This document shows positions 1-4,743 of a stretch of DNA of 5,423 bases, piece after piece. The stretch's first letter is position 1; every line of letters starts with the position of its first letter. The translations under genes and the position numbers were made by a program. The DNA is from Chloroflexota bacterium (lineage in GTDB: Bacteria > Chloroflexota > Anaerolineae > Anaerolineales > Anaerolineaceae), in the NCBI GenBank assembly GCA_011053085.1, contig DSBE01000096.1:1-5423 (forward strand), in the 5' to 3' direction. The notes under the pieces are model-generated. The model was not told the origin of the DNA and ran no database searches. It saw nothing but the letters and a program-made list of their open reading frames with translations.

Positions 1-377
1 GTAGTCATGCCGGTTTCCAGGGTGGACAATGCGCCCTGCACCCCGCCCAACACCCCAACCACATCCTGTCCCACAAAGGTGGAGGTGCGATCAAGGACGG
101 GCGTGATACGCAGCACAATATCGGCCAAACCATCCTTGAGTTCATTGATCGACTGGAGGCCTTCATTGATTACCTCCAGGGTCAGCGACACCTCCTCCAG
201 CGCGCTGTCTGCCAGGTCAACGGCATCCACCGCAGACTGGGTGGTATCAATGAGAAAAGCGTCCGCCTGCGGTTTCAGGCGCCAGACGCCCCAGATGCCG
301 AATCCGCCCAATAACAACCCGATTACCGCGCTGATCACCAGAATAACGCCAGCCACCCGGTAGAAAAATGTACGCAT
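1..377 (-). CDS. Membrane-anchored hypothetical protein, N-terminal part (runs off left edge)
   Basis: The minus strand is open from an ATG at 377-375 to the window edge, giving 125 codons with no stop. The start is supported by a GGAGGT ribosome site (388-383) five bases upstream. Residues 1-7 are short and basic (MRTFFYR). Residues 8-32 form one hydrophobic segment ending at a Trp-Gly-Val-Trp-Arg border, so this is an N-terminal membrane anchor or uncleaved signal. The rest is amphipathic and rich in Asp, Glu, Leu and Val (about 38-110), with a spacing that suggests a long helix or coiled coil outside the membrane. No family is recognised; similar layouts occur in hypothetical envelope proteins and in MCE-like or chemoreceptor-like helical proteins, but no diagnostic motif is visible. 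It is divergent from the MORN-repeat gene and has its own candidate promoter at 415-423. The C-terminus is outside the window, so function stays open. Confidence 0.75.
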   Translation of the reverse strand, partial: MRTFFYRVAGVILVISAVIGLLLGGFGIWGVWRLKPQADAFLIDTTQSAVDAVDLADSALEEVSLTLEVINEGLQSINELKDGLADIVLRITPVLDRTSTFVGQDVVGVLGGVQGALSTLETGMT

Positions 378-414
378 GGCACACCTCCATACAGTTACTC
401 AATGCCTTGATTTG

Positions 415-423
415 ATTATATCA
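415..423 (-). promoter_or_regulatory. Extended -10 promoter for the leftward membrane-protein gene
   Basis: Read on the minus strand, this is TGATATAAT: a perfect TATAAT (420-415) with the TG of an extended -10 element. No good -35 hexamer lies 16-18 bases upstream. The start of transcription would fall near 408, about 30 bases before the ATG at 377. It sits back to back with the rightward promoter at 443-451. Confidence 0.6.
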
Positions 424-442
424 GTCTCACCAACTACCCCTG

Positions 443-451
443 TGCTATAAT
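443..451 (+). promoter_or_regulatory. Extended -10 promoter (TGCTATAAT) for the MORN/DUF1801 unit
   Basis: The sequence TGCTATAAT is a perfect -10 hexamer (446-451) preceded by the TG of an extended -10. A TTGATT at 412-417 is 28 bases away, too far to be its -35. Transcription would start near 458, leaving a leader of about 25 bases with an AGGAG ribosome site at 472-476 before the ATG at 484. Confidence 0.65.
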
Positions 452-483
452 TTTAGGTTCACATAGTTAGCAGGAGAACAGTC

Positions 484-768
484 ATGGAAATAGATTTAAC
501 CAAAACATACGCCAACGGGCAGCGGGTGTGTGCGCTTAACGACACCACCCTGACTTTTTTCTACAAAACCGGGCAGATGAAGGCGCAGGGGCCTTTTGTT
601 GAGGGAATGATGGAAAGAACCTGGGAATTCTATCGATATGACGGCACACTATGGCAAACAGGGAATTTCAAAAATGATCTGAAACACGGCCGGTGGACCC
701 GCTATGACCGCGATGGCGTCGTTGAATATGATGAAGAGTTCCACGAAGGCAAGCAGGTCAAGAAATAA
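484..768 (+). CDS. Small MORN_2-repeat protein (YwqK-like)
   Basis: This is a 94-residue protein made almost wholly of MORN_2-type repeats. Two complete 24-residue units are visible, at residues 27-50 and 51-74, each following the pattern (Y)xxxGxxxxxGxF...W..Y. A third, partial unit (75-94) begins with Asp-Arg-Asp-Gly and ends in a basic tail. The family (PF07661, often labelled YwqK-family antitoxin in automated annotation) forms beta-hairpin stacks; its molecular role is generally unknown, and the antitoxin label comes from a few cases. There is no signal peptide or membrane segment, so it is probably cytoplasmic. The start is set by AGGAG at 472-476, seven bases before the ATG. It is the first gene of a two-gene unit with the DUF1801 gene, and no recognisable toxin gene lies beside it. 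Confidence 0.85.
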   Translation: MEIDLTKTYANGQRVCALNDTTLTFFYKTGQMKAQGPFVEGMMERTWEFYRYDGTLWQTGNFKNDLKHGRWTRYDRDGVVEYDEEFHEGKQVKK

Positions 769-775
769 GACAGCC

Positions 776-1123
776 ATGCAAGATGCTGTGAAAAATTACT
801 TTGCCCGCTTTGATGGCATTGCCCTGGAACGATTGCACCAGATCAGAGAGCTTGTATTCGGTATGCTGCCTGAGGCGGAAGAAACCATCAAATACGGCAT
901 TCCGACTTTTCTGTATCACGGCAACCTGCTGCACTATGCCGCCTTCAAAGCCCACATCGGCCTCTATCCGCTGCCAGAAACCCTGACTGCCATGGAAGAA
1001 AAGCTGGCAGAATATCCGCGCGGTAAAGGATCGATCCAGTTTCCTAACGCCAAAGAATTGCCGCTGGAACTCATTCGGGAGATCGTGGCATACAGAATTG
1101 CCCTGGCACGGGCGGCTAAGTAA
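776..1123 (+). CDS. DUF1801 family protein (YdhG/CyaY-like fold)
   Basis: This 115-residue protein matches the DUF1801 family. Residues 1-30 carry the usual N-terminal helices ending in an IRELVFGMLPEAEE-type stretch. They are followed by the signature IKYGIPTF (38-45), then HYAAFKAHIGLYP (53-65), and then GKGSIQFP with a following KELP..LI..IV..R segment (83-107). The family shares the YdhG/YjbR/CyaY-like fold; some members are called iron chaperones, but the biochemical role is unproven. The ATG at 776 is preferred because the family normally starts directly with this helix. An in-frame ATG at 704 would add 24 residues that overlap the MORN gene and look like out-of-frame translation. The gap to the upstream stop is 7 nt and no clear ribosome site is seen, so translational coupling is likely. 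It is cytoplasmic by sequence. Confidence 0.85.
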   Translation: MQDAVKNYFARFDGIALERLHQIRELVFGMLPEAEETIKYGIPTFLYHGNLLHYAAFKAHIGLYPLPETLTAMEEKLAEYPRGKGSIQFPNAKELPLELIREIVAYRIALARAAK

Positions 1124-1127
1124 AACC

Positions 1128-1170
1128 TGCCCGCACAGCAAAGTCATAGACTCTCTCCCTTCGTGCGGCA
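1128..1170 (+). terminator. Weak inverted repeat after the DUF1801 gene
   Basis: CCGCAC (1131-1136) can pair with GTGCGG (1163-1168), extended by TG/CA across a one-base bulge, with a small nested AGTC/GACT hairpin (1142-1145/1149-1152) inside. The long loop and the absence of a T-tract make it a poor intrinsic terminator. It lies between the stop at 1123 and the next promoter at 1182, so a role in ending the upstream transcript is only a guess. Confidence 0.25.
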
Positions 1171-1181
1171 TCATTTCATTA

Positions 1182-1190
1182 TGCTATAAT
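1182..1190 (+). promoter_or_regulatory. Extended -10 promoter (TGCTATAAT) for the acetyltransferase gene
   Basis: This TGCTATAAT is identical over nine bases to the promoters at 443-451 and 2859-2867. The -10 hexamer is 1185-1190. The region 16-18 bases upstream (around 1162-1168) is GC-rich and has no TTGACA-like hexamer. Transcription would start near 1197, about 35 bases before the ATG at 1232. Confidence 0.65.
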
Positions 1191-1231
1191 TCCTGCCACA
1201 GTATTACCAACCGATACCCAGAGGTGCCGCC

Positions 1232-2410
1232 ATGTATGAATTTGTCCAGATTGACCCCGCCAGCCATGCCGATGAGATCGCCCATGTGTGGTGGAAAGCC
1301 TACGACCCCCACAAACCGGAGAAAGACACCAGAAAGTGGCTGGAAGAACCCCAGGTGGTGAAAACTGTTTTCGGCGCCAAAACCGACGGCAGACTGGTCG
1401 CCGTGGTGGGACTCACCAAGCAACTCGACAACGCCATTCGCGGCGCTAACCTGTCTTTCGGGGGCATCTCCGGCGTGGCAACCCTGCCCGAACACCGCCG
1501 CCAACGGCTGGTGCGCGGCGCTTTTGAGCAGTTGTTTGCCTACGCCAACCAGGAAAATATCATCTATTCAGCGCTGGCGCCGTTCGATTATCCCTTCTAC
1601 GAGAAATTCGGTTACGCCCATGCCGAACTGCGCCACCGCTACACCTTCCACCGCCGTGCTATCAAACCGATCAAAGCGCCTGCCGGGATCACCTTCCGCG
1701 AATATGACCCTGTCCAGGATGCCGCCGGTGTGATGGAAGTACAGCGCTCCATGGCGCGCTTTGGCTCGCGTGTGTTCCAGCCGCTGTGGAAGCTGCAAAA
1801 CACAGACACCCAGCATCGCTATGTGCTTGAACAGGCTGGAGAGATCGTGGGCTATGTGCATTTCGAGTTTTCTGAACCCGCCCAGTGGGAATTGAACATG
1901 AAGGTCAATCACACCTGGTTCAAGTATGACCACGTACTGCCGGCGCTGGTTGACCTGGTCGCCCGCTTTGCCGAACAGGCAGAAGAGGTGCAGTGGACTG
2001 TCGGCCCTGAGGTGCCGCTGGAATACTACATTAAGAACCCGGGGCATGAAAAGCGCACCCGCGAAGGCGAAATGATGGTGCGTGTGATCAAATGGCGCGA
2101 ATTCTGCCAGCAGATCCGCGTGCCGCTGTTTGCCAGCGAGCCGGTGGTGATCGGGTTGCAAGACGAGAACTGTCCCTGGAACAACGGTGTCTTTCAACTG
2201 ACGCCGGTTTCCGGCCGGCTGGAGGTTGAAACCACTGACAAACCCGCCGAAATTCAATTCAACGCCGTGCAGCTTTCGTCCGCCATCGGCGGACTGCTGA
2301 CCGCCAACCGCTTGCTGCGCCTGGGTGCGCTGCAGTGCGGCCCCGATGCCGCTGAGCGTTTCACCCGCATATTCCCCCCGGACAGCTATATCTCTTACGT
2401 TGGGTTTTAG
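1232..2410 (+). CDS. Eis-like GNAT N-acetyltransferase
   Basis: This is a full-length 392-residue protein of the Eis (enhanced intracellular survival) type, which transfers acetyl groups from acetyl-CoA to amines. In characterised members these are aminoglycosides or lysine side chains; the substrate here is unknown. The N-terminal GNAT domain (about 1-150) shows GGISGVATLPEHRR (77-90), the acetyl-CoA loop region (89-96) and FYEKFGY (122-128). Y123 probably matches the general-acid tyrosine (Tyr126 in mycobacterial Eis). A second GNAT-like domain follows (about 155-285), then an SCP2-like C-terminal domain. The chain ends in Tyr-Val-Gly-Phe; in Eis the terminal Phe carboxylate acts as catalytic base, so the natural C-terminus looks intact. 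One oddity is that the usual Gly of the R-x-x-G acetyl-CoA loop is Arg92. The start is set by GAGGTG (1221-1226) five bases upstream. It is monocistronic by context and probably cytoplasmic. Confidence 0.88.
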   Translation: MYEFVQIDPASHADEIAHVWWKAYDPHKPEKDTRKWLEEPQVVKTVFGAKTDGRLVAVVGLTKQLDNAIRGANLSFGGISGVATLPEHRRQRLVRGAFEQLFAYANQENIIYSALAPFDYPFYEKFGYAHAELRHRYTFHRRAIKPIKAPAGITFREYDPVQDAAGVMEVQRSMARFGSRVFQPLWKLQNTDTQHRYVLEQAGEIVGYVHFEFSEPAQWELNMKVNHTWFKYDHVLPALVDLVARFAEQAEEVQWTVGPEVPLEYYIKNPGHEKRTREGEMMVRVIKWREFCQQIRVPLFASEPVVIGLQDENCPWNNGVFQLTPVSGRLEVETTDKPAEIQFNAVQLSSAIGGLLTANRLLRLGALQCGPDAAERFTRIFPPDSYISYVGF

Positions 2411-2433
2411 CCCGCGCACCCCATAGAATTAAA

Positions 2434-2476
2434 TAGTCAGCCGGCAGAGTGAGGGGGGCACCCTGCCGGCTAACTA
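2434..2476 (+). terminator. GC-rich hairpin after the acetyltransferase gene, no T-tract
   Basis: AGCCGGCAG (2439-2447) pairs perfectly with CTGCCGGCT (2463-2471). The stem continues as TAGT/ACTA (2434-2437/2473-2476) after one C-A mismatch, and GTG/CAC (2449-2451/2459-2461) can close the top around a G-rich loop. It begins 24 bases after the stop codon, as a terminator would. No run of T follows, so it is either a factor-dependent or non-canonical terminator, or a 3' end that protects the message. Confidence 0.5.
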
Positions 2477-2678
2477 ATGACAAGTTTACATTAACCTCGT
2501 AGAATTTGCAAGGGGAAAAACACAGTTTCTACATATTTTAAGGTTCGAGAAAGTATGCGCAAAAGGCGGGCATCATTCTTGCACAGATAGTGATGGCTGT
2601 GTGCCATTCTTGTGAAACAGTTGCGGTTCCTTAAAATTTTAATGTGGATTAAGTTTTATTAACTTAAAAAAAGAAAGT
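2477..2678. other. Intergenic region, left half: inverted and direct repeats, no gene
   Basis: No plausible coding region was found on either strand. Visible elements: an imperfect stem from AACCT (2493-2497) with AGGTT (2541-2545) and GTAGAA (2499-2504) with TTCTAC (2527-2532); two copies of CATTCTTG (2574-2581 and 2605-2612) whose starts are 31 bases apart; a CACAG/CTGTG hairpin (2582-2586/2597-2601); a 12-base palindrome TTAAAATTTTAA (2631-2642); and TTAAGTT-N5-AACTTAA (2649-2667) followed by an A-run. The AT-rich stretch from about 2630 to 2680 contrasts with the GC-richer genes around it. Confidence 0.5.
2610..2637 (+). promoter_or_regulatory. Possible -35/-10 promoter for the structured intergenic region
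   Basis: TTGTGA (2610-2615, four of six consensus bases) is separated by 16 bases from TAAAAT (2632-2637, five of six). The predicted transcription start is near 2644, just upstream of the structured segment. Unlike the other promoters in the window it lacks the TG extension, and matches of this quality occur by chance in AT-rich DNA. Confidence 0.3.
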
Positions 2679-2822
2679 CCGTTCTACGGCTGCCAGTGAA
2701 AATTCACACACCCCCAAGGGTGCCGTTCCGTGACCGCTAACCCGTTATAACTGGGGGTTAAAGGCAGCAAAACCGGCGAACCAGTAATATGGGAGCTGCT
2801 CTTAACAAAACTGAAAGAGCAG
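2679..2822 (+). ncRNA. Candidate structured RNA or leader, multi-branch with switchable pairing
   Basis: The stretch folds on paper into a closed multi-branch form. GCTGCC (2689-2694) pairs with GGCAGC (2763-2768) and encloses three hairpins: GTGA/TCAC (2696-2699/2704-2707), CACCC/GGGTG (2709-2713/2718-2722) and TAACCC/GGGTTA (2738-2743/2755-2760). A small CCGT/ACGG hairpin (2679-2682/2686-2689) precedes it. Downstream, CTGCTCTT (2796-2803) pairs with AAGAGCAG (2815-2822). Alternatively GCAGC (2764-2768) can pair with GCTGC (2795-2799), which would break both of those stems. It matches no RNA family I can recognise. It lies upstream of the promoter at 2859, so it would need its own promoter (2610-2637 is a candidate) or read-through. 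All pairings were found by eye, without energy calculation or covariation. Confidence 0.4.
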
Positions 2823-2846
2823 AAGGGAAAACTCGTTGTAGAAATC

Positions 2847-2874
2847 GTGAATGTTTCGTGCTATAATGTTTCAC
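2847..2874 (+). promoter_or_regulatory. Extended -10 promoter of the yceD-rpoD operon, flanked by small repeats
   Basis: TGCTATAAT (2859-2867, -10 hexamer 2862-2867) is the third copy of this exact nonamer. TTGTAG at 2836-2841 would need a 20-base spacer, so the -35 is weak or absent. Transcription would start near 2874, leaving a leader of about 39 bases. AATGTTTC occurs twice, at 2850-2857 and 2865-2872, 15 bases apart and overlapping the -10. GTGAA (2847-2851) and TTCAC (2870-2874) form a short dyad around the promoter, which could be an operator. Confidence 0.6.
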
Positions 2875-2912
2875 AAGTGGCCTGGTTGTATCGTACAGGA
2901 GCAATTTAACAA

Positions 2913-3383
2913 ATGCGTCAAAGTCGTTTTCCATTACGTATCAATGTTGGCTTTGTACTGTCGCTGCCTTTGGGAGATTCACGAGATGTGCCCTTCGAAT
3001 TTTCGAAGATCATCCTCTCTCCCGAACTCGAGATGAGTGATTTCAAGGGTCAAACTCGTTTCGGGCGTGCGCGGCAAGGCATTTTGCTCCAGGGGGATTT
3101 TGAAGCCTGGATCAATCAGGAATGCACTCGGTGTCTGGAACCATTTCCTTATCGTATCTCAACACATGTGGAGGAGCTTTACGCCCTGGATGAACGCAAC
3201 GTTACCGAATCCGGGCTGATCCTTCCGCAAGATGGCAACATCGATCTTGCGCCTATCGTACGAGAATACCTCACCATGGAAATCCCCATTCAACCGATTT
3301 GCAAACCAGATTGTAAGGGCCTCTGTCCCGAATGCGGTCAAAATCTCAACCAGGGAATCTGTAGTCATAGGCAAGCAGCATAG
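2913..3383 (+). CDS. yceD: YceD/DUF177 family protein (23S rRNA accumulation protein type)
   Basis: This is a 156-residue DUF177 protein. The N-terminal half is a beta-rich domain. The Cys-x-x-Cys at C71-T-R-C74-L is the family's central motif (CxRCL). The C-terminal zinc-ribbon-like part reads PIC(130)KPDC(134)KGLC(138)PEC(141)GQNLN, then C150-Ser-His152. E. coli YceD is needed for normal 23S rRNA levels, and the family usually sits just before rpmF (ribosomal protein L32). Here no rpmF follows; rpoD comes next. Oddities are that the last cysteine pair is C-x-H instead of the usual C-x-C, and that the chain stops four residues later, without the DPR-type tail of most homologues. No other reading frame restores such a tail. 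The start is supported by AGGAG (2897-2901), 11 bases upstream. It is probably cotranscribed with rpoD, whose start lies 51 bases after its stop codon. Confidence 0.85.
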   Translation: MRQSRFPLRINVGFVLSLPLGDSRDVPFEFSKIILSPELEMSDFKGQTRFGRARQGILLQGDFEAWINQECTRCLEPFPYRISTHVEELYALDERNVTESGLILPQDGNIDLAPIVREYLTMEIPIQPICKPDCKGLCPECGQNLNQGICSHRQAA

Positions 3384-3418
3384 CCAAAATTGTAACCATC
3401 TGTACTTTTCCATTTGCC

Positions 3419-3426
3419 AAGGGAGG
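3419..3426 (+). promoter_or_regulatory. Ribosome binding site that sets the rpoD GTG start
   Basis: AAGGGAGG is a strong Shine-Dalgarno match ending eight bases before GTG at 3435-3437. An in-frame TTG at 3414 lies upstream of this site and has no ribosome site of its own, so GTG 3435 is the better start. Confidence 0.8.
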
Positions 3427-3434
3427 AACTTACT

Positions 3435-4676
3435 GTGATCAAGGGGAATCTTGATGAAAGCAGCTTAAGTGGTGACGGGCTGTCAAGGTCCGTTAAGAAG
3501 TATCGTTCGCGCGAGGAGCTCTTGTCCGTTGATACGGATTTTGATCGCGATGGCAACGATGCGCCGTTGTCGGCACTTCGCACCAATAAGCCGGTAGAAG
3601 AGGACTTGCTGGAAGACAGCGAGGACGATGAGGATACTGACCAGTCACTGGACTTCTTGTTCGATACTGATGAGATCGATCTGGAAGAAGCCAGTGCTGA
3701 AGAACCCAGCGAAGAGGAGCTCGCTGCGGTTGATGATGACATCCTGAATGGCAACGATACCATCGGTATCTACCTGAAGGAGATGTCATTGGTACCACTG
3801 CTCAACCCGAGAGAAGAACTGGAAATCGCCCAGAAAATCGAATTGGGCAAGCAGGCCAAAATTGAGCGGCAAGTTTTTGAGAAAAAGGGTTCGCTCAGCA
3901 AAAAGCACAGCGCCGACCTGGAAGCGCGCATCGCCGAGGGCGAAATAGCCCGCGAACACCTGATCAAAGCCAACACCCGCCTGGTGGTCAGCATTGCCAA
4001 ACGCTACGTGGGAAGCGGGGTGCATTTCCTTGACCTGATCCAGGAGGGCAATCTGGGCTTGATGAAAGCGGTGGAGAAATATGAATATTGGCGCGGGTTC
4101 CGTTTTTCGACCTACGCCACCTGGTGGATCCGCCAGACGATCACGCGCGCCATCGCCGACCAGGGCCGCACCATTCGCGTGCCCGTGCACATGATCGACC
4201 GCATCCGCAACATGTACAAACAAATTCAGGTGTTGGAACAGACCCTTGACCGCAAACCAACCCCCGAAGAACTCGCCGAACACATGGAGATGCCGATCAC
4301 GAAGGTGCACTGGATGTTAAAGGTGTCGTGGCTGCCGCTTTCCTTAGAAAGCCCGGTCAGTGACGGCAGCGGCGACGAAGAGACCGAACTGGGCATGTTC
4401 ATCGAAGATGAATACTCGCCCAACCCGGTGGATTCGACCAACGACCAGATGCTGCACGAGAAGATTGACGATGTGCTGCGCTCCTTGCCGCCGCGCGAAG
4501 AACGCATCCTGCGTCTGCGCTTCGGCCTTGAAAACGGACGCGTTTACACGCTGGAAGAGGTCGGCAATAAGTTCGGCCTGACGCGTGAACGCATCCGCCA
4601 GATCGAAGGCAAAGCCCTGCAGCGCCTGCGCCACCCGCGGCGCGCGCGCAAATTGCGCGGGTTCGAATTCGAATAG
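3435..4676 (+). CDS. rpoD: Primary RNA polymerase sigma factor (sigma-70/SigA)
   Basis: This 413-residue sigma-70 protein directs core RNA polymerase to housekeeping promoters. Residues 33-103 are strongly acidic, a region 1.1-like extension. Region 1.2 begins near 108 ([16 protein letters not shown]). Region 2 spans about 172-260: [17 protein letters not shown], then [17 protein letters not shown], then [12 protein letters not shown]234 and T237 match E. coli Q437 and T440, which read the -10. Region 3.0 has [11 protein letters not shown], with H252 matching H455 and D255 in place of E458. Region 3.2 is near 302-326 (SLESPVSD...FIEDE). Region 4 (about 338-405) has [16 protein letters not shown] and the helix-turn-helix [21 protein letters not shown]. 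Position 219 is Trp where family members usually have Arg or another polar residue. It starts at GTG, follows yceD in the same direction, and ends at a strong terminator. Confidence 0.95.
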   Translation: MIKGNLDESSLSGDGLSRSVKKYRSREELLSVDTDFDRDGNDAPLSALRTNKPVEEDLLEDSEDDEDTDQSLDFLFDTDEIDLEEASAEEPSEEELAAVDDDILNGNDTIGIYLKEMSLVPLLNPREELEIAQKIELGKQAKIERQVFEKKGSLSKKHSADLEARIAEGEIAREHLIKANTRLVVSIAKRYVGSGVHFLDLIQEGNLGLMKAVEKYEYWRGFRFSTYATWWIRQTITRAIADQGRTIRVPVHMIDRIRNMYKQIQVLEQTLDRKPTPEELAEHMEMPITKVHWMLKVSWLPLSLESPVSDGSGDEETELGMFIEDEYSPNPVDSTNDQMLHEKIDDVLRSLPPREERILRLRFGLENGRVYTLEEVGNKFGLTRERIRQIEGKALQRLRHPRRARKLRGFEFE

Positions 4677-4691
4677 AAAACAGTTAAATAG

Positions 4692-4726
4692 AAAAAGGCT
4701 GAGGGAATGATTTCCTCAGCCTTTTT
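4692..4726 (+). terminator. Strong intrinsic terminator, probably bidirectional
   Basis: A perfect 13-bp stem (4692-4704 with 4714-4726) has the GC-rich core GGCTGAGG/CCTCAGCC and A5/T5 flanks. The nine-base loop GAATGATTT can close further by GAA/TTT pairing around TGA. It ends in TTTTTG 16 bases after the rpoD stop. Read on the minus strand the stem is also followed by a T-run, so it can serve the convergent glycosidase gene, whose stop is at 4746-4744. Confidence 0.92.
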
Positions 4727-4743
4727 GCTTGTGTTTAATACGC

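Noticed and set aside
7..363. Plus-strand open frame of 118 codons
   Set aside because: Its product is low-complexity Ser/Thr/Pro-rich. The opposite strand has a ribosome site, a promoter and a good membrane segment, so this is an antisense shadow.
412..417. TTGATT as a -35 box for the promoter at 443-451
   Set aside because: The spacer to TATAAT would be 28 bases, well outside the usual 16-18.
704..775. Longer start (ATG 704) for the DUF1801 gene
   Set aside because: The extra 24 residues overlap the MORN gene in another frame, are low in family likeness, and the known family begins at the helix starting from ATG 776.
1568..2419. Long minus-strand open frame opposite the acetyltransferase gene
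   Set aside because: It is explained by codon bias of the real gene on the plus strand; the product has no recognisable domain and no ribosome site was seen.
2670..2780. Resemblance to RNase P RNA (GAAAGTCCG at 2672-2680, AGGGTGCC at 2717-2724, then CCGGC)
   Set aside because: The conserved 3' half, including the ACAGAA and GGCTTA elements that complete P4, is absent, and the element would be far too short. The likeness is limited to short words.
2763..2795. SAM-type riboswitch, suggested by CCGGCGAACCAG
   Set aside because: The flanking conserved segments of SAM-I and SAM-IV and the expected pairing order are missing, and the downstream genes have no link to methionine.
2851..3036. Short plus-strand open frame starting inside the yceD promoter
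   Set aside because: It overlaps yceD in another frame, starts upstream of the likely transcription start, and has no ribosome site.
3414..3434. TTG start at 3414 for rpoD
   Set aside because: The strong AAGGGAGG ribosome site (3419-3426) lies inside this extension and is correctly spaced for GTG 3435.
3350..3434. Frameshift at the end of yceD hiding the usual C-terminal tail
   Set aside because: Neither alternative frame after the last cysteine gives a Cys-x-Cys or DPR-like tail.
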